Shown here piece after piece: positions 19,141 through 28,100 of a stretch of DNA of 48,209 nt (its first letter is position 1; every line of letters begins with the position of its first letter). Below the pieces are notes generated by a model. It was not told the origin of the DNA. It saw nothing but the letters and a program-made list of their open reading frames with translations, and searched no databases. Origin of the DNA: an uncultured Dechloromonas sp. (GTDB lineage: Bacteria > Pseudomonadota > Gammaproteobacteria > Burkholderiales > Rhodocyclaceae); NCBI GenBank assembly GCA_937996725.1, contig CALKUR010000140.1:1-48209 (forward strand), given 5' to 3'. The translations under genes and the position numbers were made by a program.

Positions 19141-19728
19141 TCAGCGGGTGTTGAGCAGCAGGTTGATGTCGTGTGTCACATCCGCGGCCGACATCTCATG
19201 CGGCACAACGACCCGGACGCGACCCTGAGGATCGATCAGAAAGCTGTTGGTGGTGTGGTCGATGGTGTAGACCAGCGCCGAGCCGGGCAGCGGGGTTTTC
19301 TGCCAGAAGATCTTGTATTGTTGGGCGGCCTTCGCTGTGGCTTCCGGTGTGCCGCTCAGGGCGATGAAACGCGGATCGAACGCATCCATATAGGCCTTGA
19401 GCGCCTCGGGTGAATCACGTTCCGGATCCAAGGTCACAAACAGGACGGCTACCTGGTCTGCTCGTGGGCCGAGCCGGCGCATGACTTCTGCCTGGCGTGC
19501 CAGATGCGTTGGACAAATATCGGGACAATGCGTGAAACCGAAGAACAGGCTGACGACCTTGCCCTGAAAGTCCGACAGCGATCGCGCTTTGCCGAACTGA
19601 TCGGTCAGCGTAAAGTCCGCCGCCAATGGCTTATCGGCAACGGGCTTGGCCTTAAAGCGCGGGTTCTGATCGCCGCAGCCAATGAGTAGTGCAACGGCAA
19701 TACAGCACAGGGTACGTAGCCAGGTCAC
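19141..19728 (-). CDS. SCO1/SenC/PrrC-family copper protein, lipoprotein
   Basis: SCO proteins are thioredoxin-fold copper chaperones or thiol reductases for the CuA site of cytochrome oxidase. The copper-binding Cys68 and Cys72 are in FGFTHCPDICPTHLARQ and His158 in YTIDHTTNSFLIDPQG. An N-terminal lipobox, ALLIGC with Cys18, tethers it to a membrane. The start is GTG at 19728, which overlaps the TGA of a 56-residue membrane protein upstream as GTGA. No cytochrome oxidase genes are in the window. Confidence 0.92.
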   Translation of the reverse strand: MTWLRTLCCIAVALLIGCGDQNPRFKAKPVADKPLAADFTLTDQFGKARSLSDFQGKVVSLFFGFTHCPDICPTHLARQAEVMRRLGPRADQVAVLFVTLDPERDSPEALKAYMDAFDPRFIALSGTPEATAKAAQQYKIFWQKTPLPGSALVYTIDHTTNSFLIDPQGRVRVVVPHEMSAADVTHDINLLLNTR

Positions 19729-19895
19729 AGACGCGCAGATGTTGCTCGCCCGGTGCTGCGTATGGCGATCAGCCCGGCTTCGGCTGCAAGTAACAGAAAG
19801 AAGGTTCCCCAGTCCTGCTGTTTCATCTGCCAGAGCATGAATACGAATAACACCAGAATCAGGGTCGTCAGAAAGTCAGGGAATTTGATCTTCAT
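19725..19895 (-). CDS. Small single-span membrane protein upstream of SCO
   Basis: A 56-residue frame starts at the ATG at 19895 (MKIKFPDFLTTLILVLFVFM) and ends at a TGA that overlaps the GTG start of the SCO gene by 4 bp. It has a basic N-terminus, a hydrophobic segment at about 8-21, a polar turn LWQMKQQDWG and a second hydrophobic stretch at about 31-45 ending in RSTGR. The coupling and membrane character make it a real gene in my view. The function is unknown; a role with SCO in respiratory-complex assembly is only suggested by position. Confidence 0.65.
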   Translation of the reverse strand: MKIKFPDFLTTLILVLFVFMLWQMKQQDWGTFFLLLAAEAGLIAIRSTGRATSARL

Positions 19896-20039
19896 TGTTT
19901 GCGATGCAACATCGAAATGTAGAGTGAGTATGGTCGTATATGCCAGTTTAATAGTAAAGTATTTCCCACGTCAGCGCGTTATGGTGTGCGGGCGCAATAA
20001 CAGGGGGTTCCCCCGAAGCAACGGACAGGAGACAACAGC

Positions 20040-20630
20040 ATGAGCAGCCCGATGATCCTCAAGGTGAGTTCACTCGAGAAAAACGCCGGTTTCCATCTGC
20101 CGACCAGTCAGGCCGATATCGTGACGCCGGATTCGCCGGCCATTGAGGTCATGACGGATCTGAAACAGATCGTCGCGGCGACCGTGGGTGCGGATGTCTT
20201 GCTGAGCCATGCCAACCACCTGATGATCTCGCGCGGTGTGCGTTCGCTCATCGTGACGAATAGCAAGGGTGATGTGGTTGGCCTGCTGACCGCGACCGAT
20301 GTGTTAGGCGAAAAGCCGATGCAATGTGTCCAGAAAAACGGTATCAAGCACGAGGAAATCTGCGTCAAGGACGTGATGACCAAACAGGAAGAAATCGAAG
20401 TGCTGACGCTGAAGCAGGTGACGCAGGCCAAAGTGCTGGATATCATCGAAACCCTGAAGGTGCACAACCGGAATCATGCACTTGTCGTCGATACCGATCC
20501 GCTGAATCAACGTCAGATGGTGCGCGGTATCTTCTCAGCTTCTCAGATCGCCCGTCAGCTGGGTGTAGCGACGCAAATTCATTCAGTCGCTAAGACCTTT
20601 GCCCAGATCGAGGCCGTGCTGGCTAGCTGA
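20040..20630 (+). CDS. CBS-domain protein
   Basis: The 196-residue cytoplasmic protein consists of two CBS motifs: about 36-90, with ADVLLSHANHLMISRGVRSL and VVGLLTATDVLG, and about 105-180, with VKDVMTKQEEIEVL and MVRGIFSASQIARQLG. CBS pairs bind adenosine nucleotides and usually regulate a partner protein or enzyme; no catalytic domain is present here. An AGGAG lies 9 bases before the ATG, and an intrinsic terminator follows. It is monocistronic, and the partner is unknown. Confidence 0.85.
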   Translation: MSSPMILKVSSLEKNAGFHLPTSQADIVTPDSPAIEVMTDLKQIVAATVGADVLLSHANHLMISRGVRSLIVTNSKGDVVGLLTATDVLGEKPMQCVQKNGIKHEEICVKDVMTKQEEIEVLTLKQVTQAKVLDIIETLKVHNRNHALVVDTDPLNQRQMVRGIFSASQIARQLGVATQIHSVAKTFAQIEAVLAS

Positions 20631-20652
20631 TTCGGTTGTTCCGGACATAGAA

Positions 20653-20679
20653 ACGGCCACGATGACGTGGCCGTTTTTT
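20653..20679 (+). terminator. Rho-independent terminator after the CBS gene
   Basis: A perfect 9-bp stem ACGGCCACG/CGTGGCCGT with an ATGA loop is followed by a run of T. It begins 23 bases after the CBS stop codon. The rlpA-like gene ends at 20694 on the other strand, and the reverse complement also gives an A-rich flank, so it could partly serve both. Confidence 0.9.
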
Positions 20680-20693
20680 ATGGTGCTACAGGG

Positions 20694-21350
20694 TTAGTTC
20701 TCGCGGAACTGCAACGGCGACTCTTCAGCCGTACAGTTCTCGCAGTCTTCTTCCATCTCATATCCCATCGTACAGTCAATGGTCTGGCCGGCAACTGCAT
20801 CGGCGGGGACTTTGATGATTTGCACTTTAATCACGCCTTCGCGAACCATGTCGAGGTACCTGGCCGCGTTTTGCGATAGGTCGATCACGCGCGCCCGATG
20901 CCGTGGGTGCATGCGGTCATTGACTTTGACGACGACGCACAAGTTGGTGTCCGGCCGTTTAACCGCGACCAGCGTGCCCAAGGGTATGAGATTGCTCGCG
21001 GCAGTAAACAGCTTGTTGTTGAAGATATCGCCGCTGGCTGTTTTACGGCCCTGAAAACGTGGGCCATAAAAGCTGGCCTTGCCGCGCAACCCTTTCGATT
21101 CGATGGTCTCTGGCGAGAGATCTTCACGCACAGGCAGGGTCGTTTTGGGGCGCTTTTCGTCGGCATGCAGACTCTTGCCGGACTGGCTTTTGATCTGTGG
21201 TGTCTTTTTTCCCGGAAGCGGGTTGGCTGGTTCGATACCCTCAGTCGGTGCGCCGACGGGCTCTGCAGCGGCGGATACGGCACAAACCGACAGGCCGAGC
21301 CAAAGACCGACCAGGGTTCTGCCAAATTTTCCGTCGAGAGAAAGCCGCAT
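20694..21350 (-). CDS. RlpA-like septal ring lytic transglycosylase family protein
   Basis: RlpA proteins have a double-psi beta-barrel domain and act on denuded glycan strands at the division septum. From the ATG at 21350 the 218-residue product has a signal peptide (LVGLWLGLSVCAVSAAAEP), a Pro/Lys-rich linker, then the barrel with GKASFYGPRFQGRKTASGD, AASNLIPLGTLVAV, VVVKVNDRMHP and RVIDLSQNAARYL. There is no SPOR domain, and a short Cys-containing acidic tail ends the protein, so septal targeting would have to come from elsewhere. An upstream in-frame ATG at 21389 is less likely. Confidence 0.86.
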   Translation of the reverse strand: MRLSLDGKFGRTLVGLWLGLSVCAVSAAAEPVGAPTEGIEPANPLPGKKTPQIKSQSGKSLHADEKRPKTTLPVREDLSPETIESKGLRGKASFYGPRFQGRKTASGDIFNNKLFTAASNLIPLGTLVAVKRPDTNLCVVVKVNDRMHPRHRARVIDLSQNAARYLDMVREGVIKVQIIKVPADAVAGQTIDCTMGYEMEEDCENCTAEESPLQFREN

Positions 21351-21427
21351 GCGATACCTGAAATCTGAGGAAACAGGTACATTATCCACATTTGAAATTT
21401 CATTCTTGTGGCGTCAGGCGGATGGTG

Positions 21428-21718
21428 ATGAAAAAGACTTTGGCATTGACGGCGCTGGCGTGGAGCATGACGGTATCGGCGCAGACAGGCCTGCAGGGCT
21501 TTGACCGGAACTATCCGGACACACCCGCAGGCGATAACCCACGGGGTTTTACGCCACAGATCAGCCCGCTTCAAAAACCGCCGCCGCCCTTGCCGGCGCC
21601 GACGGATAATGCCGACGCATCATCTCGCGCTGGCGATCCTTTTACGGCGCCTGATCCGATGATGGACGGGGCACCCGATCAGTCGTCGGAACCGATGGAC
21701 AGCGATACGGCCGAGTAA
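21428..21718 (+). CDS. Small exported proline/aspartate-rich protein
   Basis: From the ATG at 21428 the 96-residue product starts MKKTLALTALAWSMTVSAQ, a signal peptide, followed by a low-complexity Pro/Asp/Ala-rich chain (for example PLQKPPPPLPAPTDNADAS) with no recognisable domain. It is divergent from the RlpA-like gene and lies 16 bp upstream of the APC permease. It is probably periplasmic and disordered. Function unknown; the next ATG upstream in frame, at 21422, is an equally possible start. Confidence 0.6.
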   Translation: MKKTLALTALAWSMTVSAQTGLQGFDRNYPDTPAGDNPRGFTPQISPLQKPPPPLPAPTDNADASSRAGDPFTAPDPMMDGAPDQSSEPMDSDTAE

Positions 21719-21734
21719 TGGATCAAGACGGCGT

Positions 21735-23138
21735 ATGAACGTAACGAACGAGCAGACTGGGCTGGCCCGAGGCGCATTAGGCACATTTCAGGCCATCATC
21801 ATGGGGATTGCGGGTACGGCACCCGCTTTTAGCGTCGCCGTAACAACGGCCACGATTGTGGCGGCGGTGGGCGTGTTATCCGTGGGCAGCGTGTTCTATT
21901 GCGGCCTGATCATGTTCGGCATCACGCTGGCGTTTATTCATCTGAGCCGCATCACCCCAAACGCCGGTGCCGCCTACGCCTGGGTTGGCCTGGTCTTTGG
22001 CCCGCGCTGGGGTTTCTTTGCGGGGTGGGGGTTGCTGGTCGCCTCGGTATTCTTCATGGTGTCGGCCACGATTCCCGCGGCAACGTCAACGCTGGTGCTC
22101 ATTGCGCCGTCGCAGGTCGAGAATACCCATTGGGTGGCGGTGACCGCGGCCATTTGGTTGACGTTGATTACCGCGGTGGTAACGCGTGGGATCAAGCATT
22201 CAACCTACACACAGCTGGCGCTGACATTTTTTGAAAGTGTCATTCTGATCGCCGTCATTGTCGCTGCCTTTGTACGCTTTGGAGCGGAACCGCTTCATGC
22301 GCCATCGATGATCTGGATCGCACCGGAGGCATTTTCGCCACAACTGTTTGCGACTGGCGCACTGACGGCCATCTTCTTTTTCTGGGGCTGGGATGTCACG
22401 ATGAATCTCAGTGAAGAGTCTCGAGACAGCAAGGGTGCCGCCGGTGGCGCGGCCGGCCTGGGCGCGTTCTGGTCTGTGCTGAACATGATGCTGTTTTTTA
22501 CGGTCATGATGATCGTGGTGTTGATCGCGCTGACGGATCAGGAAATTGCGGCAGCAGATACGAACATTCTGTTGGCTGTAGCGAGCAAGCTCTTTCCGGC
22601 GCCCTGGAACTATCTCGCGGTGTTCTGCACGATCGTCAGTACGGTCGGGACGATTGAAACGCAGATCCTGCAATTTAGTCGGAGCATGTTTGCGATGGCG
22701 CGCGATCGGATGCTAAACCCGGTCTACGCGCGGATACATCCGGAATGGCAGACCCCCTGGGTGGCGACATTGGTCATCTGGGGGCTTGGCATGCTGCTGC
22801 TCTTTACCTCCGCCTATATGCCATCGGTGAAGGCCATCCTGAAAAGTTCGATCCTAGCGATTGGCTTCCAGATTTGCTTCTACATGAGTCTGGCGGGTTT
22901 TGCCTGTGCGTGGCATTACCGGGCGAAGCTTCGCCTCGGGCCGATCGGCGCAATCAACTACGTTGTCTGGCCCTGCCTATCGGGTGCGTTCATGGTGTTT
23001 ATCGCTCTGTACAGCATTCCGACCTTTGACGTGCTCACCAACTTGCTGGGCGCGGGTGGCTTGCTGATCGGCTTTATCCCCCTGCTATTTAACGAGCGAC
23101 GGTTCCGCGCAAAACTATCACGACCATCGCGCGGATAG
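21735..23138 (+). CDS. APC-superfamily amino acid/polyamine permease
   Basis: The 467-residue inner-membrane protein has about 12 hydrophobic segments. The first helix carries the APC substrate-binding glycine motif IIMGIAGTAPAFSVAV at about 20-35, and helix 6 carries FFFWGWDVTMNLSEESRDSK with the conserved ExS/R pattern. It belongs to the amino acid-polyamine-organocation family of H+-coupled transporters; the substrate cannot be assigned. No enzyme for amino-acid breakdown is adjacent apart from the distant gabD. Confidence 0.85.
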   Translation: MNVTNEQTGLARGALGTFQAIIMGIAGTAPAFSVAVTTATIVAAVGVLSVGSVFYCGLIMFGITLAFIHLSRITPNAGAAYAWVGLVFGPRWGFFAGWGLLVASVFFMVSATIPAATSTLVLIAPSQVENTHWVAVTAAIWLTLITAVVTRGIKHSTYTQLALTFFESVILIAVIVAAFVRFGAEPLHAPSMIWIAPEAFSPQLFATGALTAIFFFWGWDVTMNLSEESRDSKGAAGGAAGLGAFWSVLNMMLFFTVMMIVVLIALTDQEIAAADTNILLAVASKLFPAPWNYLAVFCTIVSTVGTIETQILQFSRSMFAMARDRMLNPVYARIHPEWQTPWVATLVIWGLGMLLLFTSAYMPSVKAILKSSILAIGFQICFYMSLAGFACAWHYRAKLRLGPIGAINYVVWPCLSGAFMVFIALYSIPTFDVLTNLLGAGGLLIGFIPLLFNERRFRAKLSRPSRG

Positions 23139-23282
23139 CGGCGTTACCCATTCGGGCAGGGTGGGCAGTCGCCCGGCATCTGGCCAAAATAATTTCTCTC
23201 CACCGTCAAAAACCTGTCATCCGTCCCGGCCGCAGCGCGTTATCGGCAGTAGACGTTGTCGCTTTTTCGAGAGGAGTACGCC

Positions 23283-23591
23283 ATGACATCGAAATTCAGA
23301 AGGTGTTTTGCCGCTGCCGGGCTGGCATTGTTAACGCTGGCCAGTCAGCCGGTATTGGCAGACGGTTGGCGTCATCATGGACATGGGTATTATCAAAACA
23401 GTAGCGCGTGGGTGCCGTTCGCACTGGGCGCGGTCGTTGGCAGCGTCGCACTCGGTGCGATGATGCAGCCGCAACCGGTGTATGTGCAGCCTGCCTATCC
23501 GCCACCCCCGGTCTACGTGCGGCCTAGGGTCGTGATGCCGCCACCCGCGTACATCGTCCCCCCACCGCCACCGGTCTATTACAGCTATTAG
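23283..23591 (+). CDS. Small exported protein with glycine/alanine helix and Pro-Tyr-Val tail
   Basis: The 102-residue product has a clear signal peptide (about 1-26, cut at VLADG), a His/Tyr-rich segment WRHHGHGYYQ, one Gly/Ala-rich hydrophobic helix (ALGAVVGSVALGAMM, glycine-zipper-like) and a tail of PVYVQP/PPPVYV repeats ending YYSY. Such proteins are common in proteobacteria as small envelope proteins of unknown role. The Shine-Dalgarno GAGAGGAG is strong. It is monocistronic and converges on the acyl-activating enzyme gene. Confidence 0.75.
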   Translation: MTSKFRRCFAAAGLALLTLASQPVLADGWRHHGHGYYQNSSAWVPFALGAVVGSVALGAMMQPQPVYVQPAYPPPPVYVRPRVVMPPPAYIVPPPPPVYYSY

Positions 23592-23606
23592 TGGCGGCAT
23601 GCCAAT

Positions 23607-25133
23607 CTAGGTTGCTGTGCCAGATGCCAGTTTCTGGAGTGTCTGGTAGTCCACTTTGCCGGTACGCAATACGGGCAGTTCAGCCATGTGCACAACCTCG
23701 CGCGGTAGCCAGGTATTGGGGATACGCTCGGCACTGAAATGTTCGCGGATCATTGCGGCAGTCAGGTCGGGGTCGTTCGTGTAAAGCCGCAGCAGTGGCT
23801 TACCCTGCTCGATGTTGTCGATCGCGATCGCTGCGTGATGATGTTCCGGTGATAGCTTGGCGATCTCATCTTCGATAAAGCCGAGCGAGATCATCTCGCC
23901 GGCAATTTTGGTGAAGCGCTTCTTGCGTCCCTTGATCATCAGATAGCCATCGGCATCGACGGTGACGATATCGCCAGTGTCGTACCAGCCATCGTCGAGC
24001 GATGAACGGTCTTCGACCACATCGTGCAAGTAGGACTTCATTAGATTCGGGCCACGGACATGCAGGACGCCCCCTTCGGTGATGCCTTCATGCGGCTCGA
24101 TTCGGTATTCGATATCCGGCAATAGCCGACCCACCGTACCGTGACGCGTGCCAGAGGGGACGTTGACGGCGATGACGGGGCCGGCTTCGGTCGCGCCATA
24201 GCCTTCCAGCAGCGTGATGCCGAGGGTCTCATAGAGCTCGCGCGTACGGGGCTTGAGCCGTTCGGCACCCGCGACGACATAGCGCAGCGAGGACAGATCT
24301 TCTGGCTTTGCGGCTTTGTAAAGCTGGGCGAGAAAGGTATCCGTCGACAACATGACCGTGGGTTTCTGGCGGCGAATGAGTTGCAGGTTTTCTTTATGGC
24401 GTAAAGGCGAGAGACCGATGATGGTGCGCATGCCATTAAGTAAGGGCAGGAGGATACCTGCGGTCAGGCCAAAGGCATGAAATTGGGGTAAGGCGCTGAA
24501 CATGCTCTCGTCTTGACCAATCGGAAATGCTGCGAGAATCTGGTCAACGTTGGAGAGCAGATTGCGATGCGATAGGACGACAGCTTTGGGGTCGGCCTCG
24601 CTGCCCGAGGTGAACAGAATCACGGCATGGTCATCGGGCTTGCTGCGCTCTGTTTTCAACCGTTTGAGGCGCACCCGCAACAGCCCCCGCAGCTTGGCGA
24701 TACGACCGATGCGTTGCGCGATATCTTCCAGAAACACGGTACGAATCCCGTGCTCGGCGAGAAGGCCGGGCAGGTCGTTGAGATCGCACTTATCGAGAAA
24801 GAGGCGTGATGTCAGTAGGACATTGATATGAGCGCGTTCGCAGCAGCGCACCAGAATCGGTAGCGGAAACGTGTAGTTCAGAATGGCGGCAGCTTTATGC
24901 GCGAACAGGCATGCAAAGATACTGACGACACCGGTCACGCTGTTCGGCAGTAGGCAGCCGACATGGTGGCGCACGGTCAGTGCTTCGATTTGGCGGGAAA
25001 GTACGGCACACCCAATGATCAAGCGATCGAAGTTAAGCGACCGGCCAAGTTCGTCAATCACAATCGGTTCGCGGCCCGGATGCGCAGCCGCGGCCATCAG
25101 CAGTCGTTTGGGAATCGTGTTGTTTGCCGGCAT
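23607..25133 (-). CDS. AMP-binding acyl-activating enzyme, Aas-like (acyl-ACP/acyl-CoA synthetase)
   Basis: This 508-residue ANL-family enzyme activates a carboxylic acid, probably a fatty acid, as an acyl-adenylate and transfers it to a thiol. Motifs: the P-loop LFTSGSEADPKAVVLSH at 173-188 (Ala replaces the usual Gly after K), GYGATEAGPVI near 316-326, YDTGDIV near 396-402 and GRKKRFTKIAGEMIS near 413-427. The pattern is like the synthetase half of Aas (2-acylglycerophosphoethanolamine acyltransferase/acyl-ACP synthetase), but here it stands alone with no acyltransferase or LplT domain. It lies 16 bp downstream of the AddA-like gene. Confidence 0.82.
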   Translation of the reverse strand: MPANNTIPKRLLMAAAAHPGREPIVIDELGRSLNFDRLIIGCAVLSRQIEALTVRHHVGCLLPNSVTGVVSIFACLFAHKAAAILNYTFPLPILVRCCERAHINVLLTSRLFLDKCDLNDLPGLLAEHGIRTVFLEDIAQRIGRIAKLRGLLRVRLKRLKTERSKPDDHAVILFTSGSEADPKAVVLSHRNLLSNVDQILAAFPIGQDESMFSALPQFHAFGLTAGILLPLLNGMRTIIGLSPLRHKENLQLIRRQKPTVMLSTDTFLAQLYKAAKPEDLSSLRYVVAGAERLKPRTRELYETLGITLLEGYGATEAGPVIAVNVPSGTRHGTVGRLLPDIEYRIEPHEGITEGGVLHVRGPNLMKSYLHDVVEDRSSLDDGWYDTGDIVTVDADGYLMIKGRKKRFTKIAGEMISLGFIEDEIAKLSPEHHHAAIAIDNIEQGKPLLRLYTNDPDLTAAMIREHFSAERIPNTWLPREVVHMAELPVLRTGKVDYQTLQKLASGTAT

Positions 25134-25149
25134 GGTTTTTCCAGTTACT

Positions 25150-28100
25150 CTAGAATGGGATCAGTTTGCCATGCGCCGGAAAAAAAATCGCCGTGCGGAT
25201 GCGAATCCCCTGTTGGGCCTCGTGGGCATACAACGCAGCATAGCGCTCCAGCTGTGGTCGATAGCTCTCTGCTTTAGCGGTGAGGTGGGCATCTAGGGCG
25301 CTTTCGGTCAGCGTCGGGTCATTGCGTAAGGTTTTGTAGTCAATGATCCAGCGGACGCCATTGTCGATAAATGTTCGGTCAATCACGTGTCGGCGGATTT
25401 CGCCAGAGCTATCGGGTTCAGTGCCCTCCGGGTTAGGCGCTAGGTCGCTTAACGGCACTTCGCATCCGGCGGCATCGTGGGGGCTGAGAATCCACCGGCT
25501 ATCCTTGTTCGTGAGTGCCCGTTGCAGGGTGTCGCAGATGGTACGTGCGGCCTCAGCAACCTCGTCGGGCGCATGTCCAAGCTGGTTTAGGCTATGCGTA
25601 AAGCGCGGTAGCAGTGCTTCGATACGCTGTGGGTGCCATGCTGCCAGCCCGTCTTGTGCAATGGCTTCGAGGTATTGGTGGATCATGGTGCCGATATCCA
25701 TGTCCAGCGTGCTTTCGAAAAGATGAGGCGCGGTTTCCGGAACCACCGTTGCTTCATCGCATGCAACCAGTGGTGTGCAGGGGGTGAGGACGCGCACAAG
25801 GCTGGGGACAAAGGTCGTGGGGTCGATGCGGCTACGGTCTGGCAGAGGCGCAGCGGGCTGTGCGGCCGCTACGGCGAAGTCGGCTTCCAGCACCGGCCAC
25901 AGGGGTGCGAGTAACGAGGTGGCGGCGGGTGGTTTGAGTTCGGTGGAGACGTCGCTCTTGAGGTTGCGCCCGGCAACACCCAGGAGATGTAGCTGACGAA
26001 TGGCACGGGTGGCCGCAACGTAGAGAACGCGGCGATCTTCGTTCTGCGCGCGCGTGCGTTCCAGTCCGCGCAGCAGGGCGTAGGGCGTCGGTGCATGACC
26101 CGCCGGGCTGCCCGGCGCGGGTGCTGGCGCGACGACCAGATGCTCCTGGCCATCATCGTTAAGAATCAAGGTGTCCCATAACAACAGGGCGTGGCCGTCG
26201 TTCGGCGGGGTTCTGTGAAGCCCTGGAACGATCACGGTGTCGAACTGCAACCCCTTCGATTTATGAATCGTCATGAGTTGCACGTGGCTGCTATCTTCGC
26301 TCGCATCCGGTGCGGCAAATAAACGAGCGAGCGCGTCATCCAGACGATCGAGTTCGAGACCACCGTGCGTATCTAGGGTGTCAAGCAAGCGGAAGTAGGC
26401 ATGGACGTCTGCGACATCGCTGTCATGATTCAAACACGCCGGGCCACCGATAGCGTGCCAGACGCCCTCGATCCAGCGTCGGCCGCGTTGGATGCCCTGG
26501 TTGGCATAGGCCGCGGCCAGCGCCTGCCTCATGGCAAGTAGTCGTCCTTGACCGTCGCTACTGAGCTTGCGGATACGGCCTTCGTCCTGCATGAGAGACC
26601 ACAGCGTTTGTTCATGGTCGTCGGCAGCGAGTGCATGCAGGTCAGCCAATGTCAGCCCGCACCAAGGCGCACGCAGTATGGCCAGCCAATGCAGGCGATC
26701 CCCCTGGAAATGCAATGCCCGTGTGAGCGATACCAGATCCTGCACGCTCTGTCGGGCAGCCAGTGCATTGATTTCGACTGCCCGGAACGGTACACGCGGT
26801 TCGATATCCTGGAGTTGCGTAATCAGCGCCTCAAGATGTGGGCGCGCACGCACCAGCACCGCAATTGTGCCCAACGGGTTTTCAGCGCGCGCGGTGCGAA
26901 TAAGGTTGGCGACAATGGCCGCCTCCCGTTCGTCGGCCAGAGATCGTGGTGCAGCATCGCCGGTATCCGGATCGCGTTCGCCCGTGATCAGCGGATGGAT
27001 GGTGACGCCCGCCGTCGGGTCCATCGGTTTGCCGGCAACGCAGGGCTCATAGCGAACGGCACCGTGAATAATATCGTCCTCAGGGGCAAAGACCTGGGCG
27101 AAGGTGTGATTCACCCAGTCGATGATCTCTGGATGTGAGCGGTTATTGCGATAGAGCTGTAGAGATTCGGGTTGGATTTTGCCGAGCCCGTTCTTGCGAA
27201 CACGCAGAAATAGACCGACGTCCGCTTTACGGAAGCGGTAGATCGATTGCATGGGGTCGCCGACCAGAAAGATCGAACGATCTGGTTCGTGTTCCCAGCC
27301 GGCAGTGAGACGTTCTAGCAGCGCTACCTGCAGCGGGCTCGTGTCCTGAAACTCGTCCACCAGCAGATGCCGCAATCGATAATCCAGTCGCTCCCGGATT
27401 TCGCCCGGTGCATCATCCGACCCGATGGCGTCCACGGCGCGCATGGCGATCTCGCTGAAGTCGACCGCCTTTTCCTGATTGAAGACCAACCAGAGTTGGG
27501 TATAGGCTAGGCGCAGGAGTGCCGCCAGTCCGGCAACCAGTTCGGCGGAAGCGGTCCCGAGTTCGGGGTCTGGTAATTCCCGGACACTGGCGAGGGCTGC
27601 GGTATCGCCGCTGGCAGCGATATCGGCAATGGCGTCGAGCAGCACCTGGCGTTGTGGTTGATGTGTGGCACCGGCAATGCAGATAGGTGCACGGTACATG
27701 CTGCGTAATTCGTTGCTCTTCGTCAGAAAAAGCTCGGCCAGTGCGCGCCATCGAGGTAAATCGACCGGATCGCTCCCTAGCGCATCTTGCCAGTCGGCCA
27801 GCAAGTGCACCGGCGAATCCGGACTCAAGTCGGCGGCATAGCGTGCTGCCGGCACCCAGCGTTCCTGGCGTGCGGCCGGAAAACGTGCGACGACCGCTGC
27901 CAGATGGTTCGTCACCAGCGCGCCGAGCGTGCGTGACACGGCCGCCGCTAATGCGACCGCGTTCTGGTGGCCGAAGGCCAACCCCGCCCACTGATCCCGG
28001 CGGGCAAGCATGCTGACCAACATTTTTTGAAGCCGGCCGGCATCGTTGTCGAAGTAGGCCAGCGCCTGTTCGATGATGGCGCTGGCGGGCGTGCCATCTT

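Noticed and set aside
19902..19914. CGATG-CAA-CATCG inverted repeat upstream of the small SCO-linked gene
   Set aside because: 5-bp arms are expected by chance in this length of sequence, and no regulator is adjacent.
20003..20014. GGGGG-TT-CCCCC inverted repeat before the CBS gene
   Set aside because: The arms are only 5 bp of a single base type with a 2-base centre, too simple to call an operator; no promoter element is placed properly around it.
21393..21402. TGAAATTTCA palindrome between the divergent rlpA-like and small exported protein genes
   Set aside because: Ten bases, low complexity, and no repeated copy; not enough to claim a regulatory site.
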